Shown here in pieces: positions 8,843 through 15,821 of a stretch of 64,000 bases of DNA. The notes beneath the pieces are model-generated. The model did not search any database. It had not been told where the DNA came from and was given only the letters and a program-made list of their open reading frames with translations. The position numbers were made by a program, and so were the translations under genes. Each line of letters starts with the position of its first letter. The stretch's first letter is position 1. The stretch comes from Cytophagaceae bacterium (lineage in GTDB: Bacteria; Bacteroidota; Bacteroidia; Cytophagales; Spirosomataceae), in the NCBI GenBank assembly GCA_017984215.1, contig JAGOAA010000001.1, positions 1 through 64,000 on the forward strand, written 5' to 3'.

Positions 8843-8871
8843 AAAAGACGTGAAATTTCGCGTCTCTACAA
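8843..8871 (-). terminator. Dispersed 30-bp hairpin repeat, copy 2 (inverted)
   Basis: On the minus strand this reads TTGTAGAGACGCGA, then AAAT, then TTCACGTCTTTTTT. It differs from copy 1 in the loop and has one stem base changed (C to T in the right arm). It lies 46 nt downstream of the dnaB stop and is oriented as a terminator for dnaB. Confidence 0.75.
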
Positions 8872-8878
8872 ATTTTCA

Positions 8879-8913
8879 AACGTCCAACGTCTAAAGTCCA
8901 ATGTCCAATGTCT
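8879..8913 (-). repeat. Degenerate heptamer array, locus A, right arm
   Basis: Five in-phase heptamers of consensus AAYGTCY on the plus strand (RGACRTT on the minus strand), for example AACGTCC and AATGTCT. The next seven bases (8914-8920) continue the phase imperfectly and contain the dnaB stop codon. The arm is inverted relative to 8769-8817; both contain GACGTTTG. Confidence 0.85.
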
Positions 8914-8916
8914 ATT

Positions 8917-10518
8917 CTAAAATGGACTATTCAACGGATCAAAATCCTGCTCTGGTGGTAAATTCATTTTACTCCCTTTAAACACGGCATCTCCTCCACC
9001 CTGTTCAAAATTGGATGTTTGGTCTCCTAGATTACTTAAATTAAAGCTTTCGCCTCCTTCAGCGCCGCCAAATGGTTGGAAATCTAAGTCACAATATTTC
9101 GTGAATTTACCGATGAACTTCAACCATACACTGTCCAATGAACCTGAACGGTTTTTTGCCATGATGATCTCTCCCATTCCGGCTAATGAATTACCATTTT
9201 CATCGGCCGTAATTTGATAATATTCCGGACGGTAAATAAACATAACCTGATCGGCATCTTGCTCAATGGCTCCAGATTCACGAAGGTCAGATAATTGAGG
9301 TTTCTTATTTCCACCACGAGTTTCTGTTGAACGGTTCAACTGCGAAAGCGCAATGACTGGAACATCAAGTTCTTTGGCTAATTGCTTTAATGCACGGGAA
9401 ATTTGCGCAATCTCTTGCTCACGGTTTCCAGAAGCACCTTTGCCGCCGTTATCTCCCGTCATTAACTGTAAGTAGTCAATGACAATTAATTTAATGTCTT
9501 TTTGAGCCTTTAAACGACGACATTTCGCTCGTAGTTCAAGAATGGATAAGGCTGGGGTATCATCGACGAAGATGGGTGCTTCGTACAAACGTTTGATTTT
9601 CGTGTGTAATTGTTGCCATTCATGGGGCTCCAATTTTCCTTTACGGATCTTTTCTGCCTCAATTTCAGCTTCGGCAGAAATAATACGATTGACCAATTGC
9701 ACGGCACTCATCTCAAGTGAGAATAATGCGACAGCATGGCCCCATTCAACAGCGGCGTTCCGGCAGGCCGAAACGACGAAGGCCGTTTTACCCATACCTG
9801 GGCGGGCAGCAATAATGATTAATTCTTGTTTTTGCCAACCTGATGTTAAGCGATCCAAATCCGTAAAGCCAGACGGGATACCTGTCATGCCACTTTTTTG
9901 TTGTTGCTTCTCCTCTAATTCTGCAACGGCTTTTAAGAGGATGTCAGACATACTCTCATAATTCTTACGAATATTGGATTCTGCGATCGTAAATAATTCT
10001 TGCTCCATGCGATCCAAAATTTGGAACACATCGGTAGTATCCTCATACGATAAACGTTGGATTTCAGATGACACATGAATTAGCTGGCGCTTGATGTATT
10101 GCTCAATAATAATACGTGCGTGAAATTCCACGTTCGACGTTGAACTAACTCGAGAAGTTAATTGAGCTAAATAAGCAGTTCCTCCTGCTTTTTCTAAATC
10201 TCCTGTAGATTTTAACTGGTTATTGACCGTTAATAAATCAACCGGTTGAGATTGCTGGAATAGTGCCTGAATCGCCCCAAAAATTTTGGTATGCGCCTCT
10301 TTATAAAAACTATCCGGTTTTAGTAATTCAATCACATTCGCCAAAGGCTCTTTTTCGAGCATTAAAGCACCTAATAATGCTTCCTCTAAATCAACAGCCT
10401 GAGGAGGTAATTTGCCTAAACCTAAATCACTCAGCCGCTGTGGCATATTTGACCGATTTGAGCTATTAATACCTTGTTTGCCCTTGTTAAAAGTTTGCGA
10501 TGTGTTATTCGAATCCAT
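8917..10518 (-). CDS. dnaB: Replicative DNA helicase DnaB
   Basis: Hexameric helicase that unwinds DNA at the replication fork. Of 533 residues, an N-terminal DnaB domain (from PPQAVDLEEALLGALMLE) is followed by the RecA-like ATPase with Walker A ARPGMGKTAF, VIDYLQLM as Walker B and the LSDLRESGAIEQDAD motif. The C-terminal tail is Gly/Asp-rich. I chose ATG 10518 (MDSNNTSQ). The frame stays open to 10578, but that extension would run through a consensus -7 element at 10543-10550. No intein or insertion is seen. It is convergent with rlmD across heptamer locus A. Confidence 0.95.
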   Translation of the reverse strand: MDSNNTSQTFNKGKQGINSSNRSNMPQRLSDLGLGKLPPQAVDLEEALLGALMLEKEPLANVIELLKPDSFYKEAHTKIFGAIQALFQQSQPVDLLTVNNQLKSTGDLEKAGGTAYLAQLTSRVSSTSNVEFHARIIIEQYIKRQLIHVSSEIQRLSYEDTTDVFQILDRMEQELFTIAESNIRKNYESMSDILLKAVAELEEKQQQKSGMTGIPSGFTDLDRLTSGWQKQELIIIAARPGMGKTAFVVSACRNAAVEWGHAVALFSLEMSAVQLVNRIISAEAEIEAEKIRKGKLEPHEWQQLHTKIKRLYEAPIFVDDTPALSILELRAKCRRLKAQKDIKLIVIDYLQLMTGDNGGKGASGNREQEIAQISRALKQLAKELDVPVIALSQLNRSTETRGGNKKPQLSDLRESGAIEQDADQVMFIYRPEYYQITADENGNSLAGMGEIIMAKNRSGSLDSVWLKFIGKFTKYCDLDFQPFGGAEGGESFNLSNLGDQTSNFEQGGGDAVFKGSKMNLPPEQDFDPLNSPF

Positions 10519-10542
10519 AAGTACAATTTTACAATTTTTTAT

Positions 10543-10569
10543 CAAAAATATCACCTTGTTGGTGAGATA
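10543..10569 (-). promoter_or_regulatory. Probable dnaB promoter -7 box with overlapping inverted repeat
   Basis: TATTTTTG on the minus strand (10543-10550) matches TAnnTTTG. A TTG lies 25 nt upstream, slightly too far for a good -33. An inverted repeat TATCACC-N5-GGTGAgATA (10549-10569) abuts the box and could be an operator. The implied leader is about 19 nt. Confidence 0.45.
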
Positions 10570-10625
10570 AAATTTCAATATTTTTCTATTTTAGTACTTT
10601 CATTCAACTTATAAAACTTGCCTAC

Positions 10626-11585
10626 TTGTTAGAGAAAATTATTTCCTTGTCGGACATCTCCCTGATCGAATTTTTAGGGGTTTCAAATTCCAATTTTCAG
10701 CTCTTAACCGAAGCATTTCCACAGACCAAAATCATTGCTCGTGGGGATCAATTAATCATTCGTGGTTCCGATGATCAGATGGCTTTAGTAGAAGCCATTG
10801 TCAATCAATGTATTCAGCATTTGAATAAGCACAATACCTTTACGGCTGTTCACATGAAAGCTTACATTGAGGCGATGTTGAACCCGACAGGCGAGGAAAT
10901 GGAAACGCCTTGGGTTGAAGATAAGGATGTTTTACTTTTTGGGAATAAAGGCATTGTCATCAAAGCCAAAACGCCTAATCAACGCAAGCTCGTCGATGCA
11001 GCTTCAACCAATGACATTGTCTTTGCCATTGGACCCGCTGGAACAGGTAAGACTTATACGGCTGTTGCATTAGCTGTTAAGGCGTTGAAAAATAAAGAAG
11101 TAAAGAAAATCATCATCACAAGACCGGCAGTTGAGGCAGGAGAAAATTTAGGTTTTTTACCGGGAGATTTAAAGGAAAAAATTGACCCTTACTTACGTCC
11201 AATATACGATGCTTTGGATGATATGATTCCTGCGGAGAAATTGAAGTTTTACTTGGAAAATCGAACGATTGAAATTGCGCCTTTAGCATATATGCGTGGT
11301 CGGACCCTGAATAAGGCGTTTATTTTACTTGATGAAGCGCAAAATACGACTTCCATGCAAATGAAGATGTTTTTGACGCGTATGGGTATCCAATCCAAAA
11401 CGATCATTACTGGGGATAAATCCCAAGTAGATTTACCTAAGAATCAAACCTCGGGTTTAGGTGAAGCAGAACGTATTTTAGGAGGCATTAACGGAATCGC
11501 ATTTGTGGAGTTGGATGGTTCAGATGTCGTTCGTCACCGTTTGGTTCGCAAAATTATTGAAGCTTATGGAAAGCAAGACAAATAA
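10626..11585 (+). CDS. phoH: PhoH family ATPase
   Basis: Cytoplasmic P-loop ATPase of 319 residues. It has an N-terminal segment typical of PhoH-like proteins (SLIEFLGVSNSNFQLL, then IIARGDQLIIRG, a KH-like stretch). Walker A is GPAGTGKTYTA near residue 142 and Walker B is LLDEAQNTT. PhoH proteins are linked to RNA metabolism and ribosome maturation, but the precise activity is unclear. The start is TTG at 10626; no ATG exists before the conserved N-terminal region, so a non-ATG start is well supported. The downstream GNAT gene overlaps its 3' end by 20 nt. Confidence 0.93.
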   Translation: MLEKIISLSDISLIEFLGVSNSNFQLLTEAFPQTKIIARGDQLIIRGSDDQMALVEAIVNQCIQHLNKHNTFTAVHMKAYIEAMLNPTGEEMETPWVEDKDVLLFGNKGIVIKAKTPNQRKLVDAASTNDIVFAIGPAGTGKTYTAVALAVKALKNKEVKKIIITRPAVEAGENLGFLPGDLKEKIDPYLRPIYDALDDMIPAEKLKFYLENRTIEIAPLAYMRGRTLNKAFILLDEAQNTTSMQMKMFLTRMGIQSKTIITGDKSQVDLPKNQTSGLGEAERILGGINGIAFVELDGSDVVRHRLVRKIIEAYGKQDK

Positions 11586-12012
11586 GATCATTCAGGCTGA
11601 TTCGGATGCACTTATAGCCGCTGTTTTCGAAATACGAACAGAAGTATTTGTTCATGAACAAAAATGCTTGCCTTCAGAAGAGTTTGATGAATTGGATGCG
11701 CAGGCAATTCATTTTCTTTTATTGGAAAATGATCATCCTGTTTCCACGGGTCGTATTCGAAAAACGGATAAAGGGATTAAAATTGAACGTATTGCTACGT
11801 TGAAGGAATCTCGAGGTAAAGGTTATGCGAGTCATATGATTCGACATTTAATGCAAGAAGCTCAGCAACGCTATCCCGAGCAGACTTATTTCTATTTGCA
11901 TGCTCAGGTGGATGTGATGCCTTTGTATCGTTCCTTAGGTTTTGAGCCATTTGGTGGAACTTTTATTGAAGCAGATATCGTTCATCAAGCCATGGAACTT
12001 CAATTAAACTAA
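11566..12012 (+). CDS. GNAT family N-acetyltransferase (YjcF/ElaA-like)
   Basis: A 148-residue acetyltransferase. The acetyl-CoA loop is visible as RGKGYASHMIRHLM, preceded by IERIATLKE, and the C-terminal part has FYLHAQVDVMPLYRSLGFEP. The opening FEIRTEVFVHEQKCLPSEEFDELD is characteristic of the YjcF-like group of small GNATs. ATG 11566 overlaps phoH by 20 nt and gives a full-length domain; a longer frame to 11503 lies wholly inside phoH. Substrate unknown. Probably cotranscribed with phoH and the pirin gene. Confidence 0.88.
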   Translation: MESKTNKIIQADSDALIAAVFEIRTEVFVHEQKCLPSEEFDELDAQAIHFLLLENDHPVSTGRIRKTDKGIKIERIATLKESRGKGYASHMIRHLMQEAQQRYPEQTYFYLHAQVDVMPLYRSLGFEPFGGTFIEADIVHQAMELQLN

Positions 12013-12018
12013 AATCAA

Positions 12019-12891
12019 ATGGCTATTAAAGCAATTGAGGCGGTATATCCTCCTGGTCCCGCACATTTTGTTGGGGATGGTTTCCGAGTACACAATTTTA
12101 TCCCGAGTCGGCATGGCTTAGATATGCAGCGCATGACCCCATTCATCATGATGGATTATGGTGCCAAATTTCATTTTCCTCCTTCTAAAACACTAAAAGG
12201 TGTTGGTGTTCATCCGCATAGAGGATTTGAAACGGTAACAATTGCCTATAAAGGCCGTGTAGCGCATCATGATAGTGCTGGAGGTGGTGGCGTTATTGGT
12301 GAAGGCGATGTACAATGGATGACGGCGGCTTCCGGTGTTTTGCACAAAGAATACCATGAAGAAACGTTCAGCAAAACAGGAGGCGATTTTCAGATGATTC
12401 AATTGTGGGTGAATTTACCCGCTAAAGATAAAATGTCAGCGCCCAAGTATCAGGCAATTGAAAATGTGACTATTCCTAAAGTTCCAGTTGACGGAGGTTT
12501 TGTGGAAGTAATCGCGGGTAATTTTCAAGGTAATCAAGGGAAAGCGAGCACATTCACTCCTGTTCATATGTTTAATGCGCATTTGACCGAAAGAGGAAAA
12601 TGTGAATTCAGTTTTCCTGCCAACTACACCACGTGTTTAGTTGTTGTGGAAGGTGAGATTCGAATCAACGAATCGGAAGAGGCAGTTCCGTTAGATCATT
12701 TTGTCTTATTTGAAAAAAAAGGAGAAACTTTTCACATCGAAGCGACTGAGAATTCTAAAGTGTTAATCTTAAGCGGAGAACCTATCCGAGAGCCGATAGC
12801 TTCCCATGGGCCTTTTGTGATGAATACCCGACAGGAAATCATGCAAGCCTTTCAAGATTTTGAGGATGGTAAATTTGGGGAACTCAATTGA
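12019..12891 (+). CDS. Pirin family protein
   Basis: A 290-residue bicupin. The N-terminal cupin has the metal-ligand pattern VGVHPHRGFETVTI, then VAHHDSAGGGGVIGEGDVQWMTAASGVLHKEYHEE, typical of pirins with quercetinase-like iron sites. The C-terminal pirin domain ends in SGEPIREPIASHGPFVMNT. Pirins are iron-binding proteins, some with quercetin 2,3-dioxygenase activity; the substrate here is unknown. It starts 6 nt after the GNAT stop. The first heptamer of array locus B begins at the base directly after its stop codon. Confidence 0.93.
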   Translation: MAIKAIEAVYPPGPAHFVGDGFRVHNFIPSRHGLDMQRMTPFIMMDYGAKFHFPPSKTLKGVGVHPHRGFETVTIAYKGRVAHHDSAGGGGVIGEGDVQWMTAASGVLHKEYHEETFSKTGGDFQMIQLWVNLPAKDKMSAPKYQAIENVTIPKVPVDGGFVEVIAGNFQGNQGKASTFTPVHMFNAHLTERGKCEFSFPANYTTCLVVVEGEIRINESEEAVPLDHFVLFEKKGETFHIEATENSKVLILSGEPIREPIASHGPFVMNTRQEIMQAFQDFEDGKFGELN

Positions 12892-12947
12892 GAAGTAAGA
12901 GTGAAGATTGAAGAGTGAAGAGGTAAGAATTTAGAGTTAAGAACTAA
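12892..12947 (+). repeat. Degenerate heptamer array, locus B, left arm
   Basis: Eight consecutive heptamers in strict phase fitting GANNNAA or GANNNTA (for example GAAGTAA, GAGTGAA, GAGGTAA, GAACTAA). The first begins at the base right after the pirin TGA. No matching frame or protein is seen. Confidence 0.88.
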
Positions 12948-12996
12948 GAGCATAAAATACTTTTAGGATTTTCAGTTCATTAACTAATGAAATAAA

Positions 12997-13041
12997 AAGA
13001 GGTAAGAGATTGGCTGTCTAACAACCAAACTCTTACCTCTT
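12997..13041 (-). terminator. Long hairpin terminator of the DUF3127 gene
   Basis: A 12-bp perfect stem (AAGAGGTAAGAG at 12997-13008 with CTCTTACCTCTT at 13030-13041) continues through two single mismatches into 4-bp and 3-bp stems, with a 3-nt loop. On the minus strand the stem runs into TTTATTTC, a terminator tail. The outer stem is built from the same heptamer words as the flanking arrays. Confidence 0.75.
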
Positions 13042-13065
13042 CACTCTTAATTCTTAGTTCTTCAC
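13031..13065 (-). repeat. Degenerate heptamer array, locus B, right arm
   Basis: Five in-phase heptamers of form TCTTNNY on the plus strand (TCTTACC, TCTTCAC, TCTTAAT, TCTTAGT, TCTTCAC). They are the reverse complement of the words in 12892-12947. The arm ends 2 nt before the stop codon of the DUF3127 gene. Both arms share the 16-mer GAGTGAAGAGGTAAGA with at most small differences, so they can pair. Confidence 0.85.
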
Positions 13066-13067
13066 TA

Positions 13068-13478
13068 TTAGAATGGCAAATCATCACCACTCTCCGCCGC
13101 TAATGGAGGAAAGTTATTCGCAGGTGCTGCACTTGCAGGAGCTGCGGCTGGAGCAGATGGAGCCCAACCAGCATTGTCTTGTGCGGGAGCAGGTGCTGAA
13201 GCGCCTGAACGATCTAAACGATAGGCGCGAATTTCAGTATACCAGCGCTCATTGTATTCTCTTGATTCCACATTGAATTGCACTTTGACGATTTCACCTT
13301 CTTGAATAGGTGCTAAATCTTGGGTTTTATCGCCCCAAACCGACATGCAAACTTTTTTAGGATATTGATCTTGTGTCTCTAAAACAAACTCTTGTTTAAT
13401 CCAGTTTGTTCCGTTTTTGCCTGTTCCTGTAACCTCAGACATTTTCTTAATAAGTTTTCCGCTTAGTTCTAAAGCCAT
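13068..13478 (-). CDS. DUF3127 protein with SSB-like C-terminal tip
   Basis: A 136-residue protein. Residues 1 to about 85 (MALELSGKLIKKMSEVTG, then KQEFVLETQDQYPKKVCM and YNERWYTEIRAYRLDR) match DUF3127, a small OB-fold-like Bacteroidota family. An Ala/Pro-rich low-complexity linker follows, and the protein ends in ESGDDLPF. That acidic tip with terminal Pro-Phe is like the protein-interaction tail of bacterial SSB. A single-stranded nucleic-acid role is an inference from the layout. Start 13478 is preferred over the open frame to 13514, because MALELSG is the family start. Confidence 0.85.
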   Translation of the reverse strand: MALELSGKLIKKMSEVTGTGKNGTNWIKQEFVLETQDQYPKKVCMSVWGDKTQDLAPIQEGEIVKVQFNVESREYNERWYTEIRAYRLDRSGASAPAPAQDNAGWAPSAPAAAPASAAPANNFPPLAAESGDDLPF

Positions 13479-13507
13479 TACTTGATAATTTTGATATGAT
13501 TGAATTG

Positions 13508-13538
13508 TTGGCAAGTAAGTAAATATTTGGTAATTTTG
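13508..13538 (+). promoter_or_regulatory. Promoter of tRNA-Leu
   Basis: TTG at 13508-13510, 20 nt spacer, TAATTTTG at 13531-13538 (full TAnnTTTG match). Predicted start is about 6-8 nt before the mature tRNA 5' end region. Confidence 0.75.
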
Positions 13539-13550
13539 CTAACCGTTTTT

Positions 13551-13634
13551 GGCGATGTGGTGAAATTGGTAGACACGCTACCTTGAGGTGGTAGTGCCGC
13601 TTTAGGTATGGGAGTTCGAATCTCCCCATCGTCA
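13551..13634 (+). tRNA. tRNA-Leu (GAG)
   Basis: Class II cloverleaf. Acceptor GGCGATG pairs with CATCGTC (one G-U), D-loop with AAATTGGTAGA, anticodon stem CTACC/GGTAG with loop TTGAGGT giving anticodon GAG (13585-13587), a long variable arm, and T arm GGGAG-TTCGAAT-CTCCC. The discriminator is A. CCA is not encoded. Confidence 0.96.
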
Positions 13635-13661
13635 CTTAATTTTTTGTTTAATCTGTAAATC

Positions 13662-14660
13662 ATGTTGAAGATGAAGCCTTACAGTGTGTTACTTTACTAT
13701 AACTATACTCCTATTCCTAATCCTGAGGAGTATCGTATCAAACACCACCTTTTTTGTATTGAGAACAATTTGCTCGGTCGTATTATCGTAGCCGCAGAGG
13801 GTTTAAATGGGACTGTTTCTGGTCTCAAAGAAGATTGCGATGCCTACATGCAGTGGTTAGAAAACGATCCGATTTTTGCGGGTACGGATTTTGACTTTAA
13901 AATCGAATCAAGTGATGTGCATACGTTCAACAAGCTTCATGTTCGTGTGAAAGCTGAAATTGTACACTCCGACCTTCCTGTCAATCCACGTGTTAAAACA
14001 GGAAAACATCTAAAACCAAAAGAATTCAAAGAGATGTTGAAAAACGATCCCGATGTGGTTTTGGTGGATATGCGTTCCAACTATGAACATGAGCTAGGAA
14101 AATTCAAAGGGGCTTATACCTTTGATATGGAGAATTTGCGGGATTTGCCACAACATGTTCAGGAGATTGAACATTTGAAAGGCAAGAAAGTAATTACCTA
14201 TTGTACGGGTGGTATCAAATGTGAAAAGGCATCTGCTTATTTGCTGGACCAAGGTTTTGAAAATGTCTACCAGTTACATGGAGGAATTATTAAATATGGC
14301 TTAGAAGAAGGTGGAGAAGATTTTGATGGCTCATGTTATGTATTCGATAACCGAGTGGCCACGCCAGTGAATTCAGTTAATCCGGAAGTTATATCCAAAT
14401 GTCATGTTTGTCAAGAAAGTTCGGATCACATGGTTAACTGCGCCAATCCGGAATGTAATGAGCATTTAGCGATTTGTCCAAGTTGCTTAAAGGAAATGGA
14501 AGGTGCTTGTTCCAAGGAATGTAAAGAGCATCCGCGCAAGCGTCCTTACAATGAAAAAGGATATTACTCCAAAAATTCAGTTGGTTATTCGCCCGAGTTA
14601 GGATTCAAATCCTTTGGTAGAAATGAGAAAATTGAAAAGAAAAAAATGGCTCAAAACTGA
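13662..14660 (+). CDS. trhO: tRNA uridine(34) hydroxylase TrhO (rhodanese-related)
   Basis: Oxygen-dependent formation of 5-hydroxyuridine at tRNA position 34. Of 332 residues, an N-terminal acylphosphatase-like domain (about 5-100) precedes a rhodanese domain with active-site loop VITYCTGGIKCEKASAYL. A C-terminal Cys-rich segment (about residues 244-288) carries CHVCQ, CANPEC, CPSC and CSKEC, probably binding metal. Length matches the YceA/UPF0176 family. It begins 27 nt after tRNA-Leu, so it may be transcribed from the tRNA promoter. Its stop codon lies inside a bidirectional terminator. Confidence 0.93.
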   Translation: MLKMKPYSVLLYYNYTPIPNPEEYRIKHHLFCIENNLLGRIIVAAEGLNGTVSGLKEDCDAYMQWLENDPIFAGTDFDFKIESSDVHTFNKLHVRVKAEIVHSDLPVNPRVKTGKHLKPKEFKEMLKNDPDVVLVDMRSNYEHELGKFKGAYTFDMENLRDLPQHVQEIEHLKGKKVITYCTGGIKCEKASAYLLDQGFENVYQLHGGIIKYGLEEGGEDFDGSCYVFDNRVATPVNSVNPEVISKCHVCQESSDHMVNCANPECNEHLAICPSCLKEMEGACSKECKEHPRKRPYNEKGYYSKNSVGYSPELGFKSFGRNEKIEKKKMAQN

Positions 14661-14669
14661 GCCATTTTT
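14642..14669. terminator. Bidirectional terminator containing both stop-codon regions
   Basis: AAAAATGGCTCA (14642-14653) pairs perfectly with TGAGCCATTTTT (14658-14669) over an AAAC loop. The trhO TGA is bases 14658-14660, and the DUF1801 stop on the minus strand begins at 14671, so the hairpin is shared by both 3' ends. Confidence 0.88.
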
Positions 14670-15001
14670 TATTTGTCAACCTCTTCCACACGGAATCGAG
14701 TGATGTCCTTAATTAATTCAAGTGGCATAGGTAAATGATAAGGAAACTTAACGGCTCCCTTTGAACCTTCAAAGACATTTAAACGCTCCTGAAATACCAC
14801 CAATGGTTTTGGCGTTGGGTAAAAGCCCAAATGATTATTCCACGCTGCAAAATGAACTAAGTTCTTTTTATACTTGAACGTAGGCATCCCATAAGCCATC
14901 GTTTCTTCGGTACCTTCCGGGACAACCGAACGAATTGCATCTCGAACTTCACGCAAGATTTTCTGAGTAGCCTCAGGGAACGTATTGATGTAATCTTCCA
15001 T
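14669..15001 (-). CDS. DUF1801 (YdhG-like) family protein
   Basis: A 110-residue single-domain protein. The pattern EDYINTFPEATQKILREVRD, then GTEETMAYGMPTFKY and HLGFYPTPKPL, is the DUF1801 fold, related to the YdhG/frataxin-like iron-chaperone group. No catalytic residues can be assigned. Small cytosolic protein of unknown role. It follows the DUF2834 gene by 4 nt and is probably the last gene of a three-gene minus-strand operon with the GreA-like factor. Confidence 0.85.
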   Translation of the reverse strand: MEDYINTFPEATQKILREVRDAIRSVVPEGTEETMAYGMPTFKYKKNLVHFAAWNNHLGFYPTPKPLVVFQERLNVFEGSKGAVKFPYHLPMPLELIKDITRFRVEEVDK

Positions 15002-15005
15002 ATAT

Positions 15006-15332
15006 TTAGGCTAATTGACGATGTCTAACAAATAGAAATAAAGGAAAAGCAAAGGCAAATCCAATTAAGACAGTTGCTAATAAATATAAGTAAAGGTATT
15101 TCATTTTGATGCGTATTCCTTCGACCAACATAAAAAATGTCCCCGCGATAGCACCCGTCCAAAAATCAAAAGTTAAACTTTTGGCGTAAGGATTCGACGT
15201 CCAAGTACTTTGAATAAAATTTAATACATCAAAATTTCCATTGTTTTCCTGCATGCCAATGAAAACATAGGAAACTGTGATTCCTCCTCCAACAAGGGAT
15301 AGGATTAAATAAAAGTAATGTGCGTTTTTCAT
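15006..15332 (-). CDS. DUF2834 small membrane protein
   Basis: A 108-residue protein with three predicted membrane helices (about residues 5-27, 55-74 and 81-101). The pattern FDFWTGAIAGTFFMLVEGIRIKMK followed by LYLLATVLIGFAFAFPLFLF is the DUF2834 layout. Function unknown. The start codon overlaps the stop of the upstream GreA-like gene in an ATGA arrangement (15329-15332), implying translational coupling. Confidence 0.85.
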   Translation of the reverse strand: MKNAHYFYLILSLVGGGITVSYVFIGMQENNGNFDVLNFIQSTWTSNPYAKSLTFDFWTGAIAGTFFMLVEGIRIKMKYLYLYLLATVLIGFAFAFPLFLFVRHRQLA

Positions 15333-15781
15333 ATTAGTTGTTTTATGTTGATTTGACGACCACGTAATTCGACAGTATCTCCTACCCTTTTTCCCATCAA
15401 TAATGCTCCTAGAGGCGATTCCGGTGAAATTACATAAATGGTTTCTGTAGCGATCTGCATCTGCCCCATTCCAATGGCCATGTAATAGGTTTCAAAATTA
15501 GTTACGATTAATGAACCCTGCGTGATGAAATTGGTGGATTTACCAGGATTAATGTTATTTATCTTAATCAATTGTTGTTGATAAGTGTCAACACTCGCAC
15601 TCAACTTATCCATCTCCCGTTGCATCATTTCTCGGCCTGTTTCGTATTTGTCTCCGGCGCTACTCTTGGTATCTGAATCGCGCGATTCTTTGGCAAGACT
15701 TAAATCGTGTTTTGCTTGTTGAATTTGGCTTTCTAATAGCGCAATGATCTTTTGATGTATTTCTTCTTTGCTCCCGTGCAT
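15329..15781 (-). CDS. GreA/GreB-like transcription-elongation-factor homolog
   Basis: A 150-residue protein. The first about 75 residues are Gln/Lys/Asp-rich and helical, likely an antiparallel coiled coil as in Gre factors (LLESQIQQAKHDLSLAKESR). The rest resembles the Gre C-terminal FKBP-like domain, ending SPESPLGALLMGKRVGDTVELRG. It is clearly divergent from housekeeping GreA, and Bacteroidota often carry such a paralog. It may act on RNA polymerase's secondary channel, but the acidic tip residues are not clearly conserved, so activity is uncertain. First gene of the minus-strand trio. Confidence 0.78.
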   Translation of the reverse strand: MHGSKEEIHQKIIALLESQIQQAKHDLSLAKESRDSDTKSSAGDKYETGREMMQREMDKLSASVDTYQQQLIKINNINPGKSTNFITQGSLIVTNFETYYMAIGMGQMQIATETIYVISPESPLGALLMGKRVGDTVELRGRQINIKQLI

Positions 15782-15821
15782 ACGATGGATATGAATTCGA
15801 AAATTATCAATAATTTCGCGG

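Noticed and set aside
8740-13067. CRISPR array for the short repeats between convergent genes
   Set aside because: The units are 7 nt with no unique spacers, the words are degenerate, and no cas genes are present.
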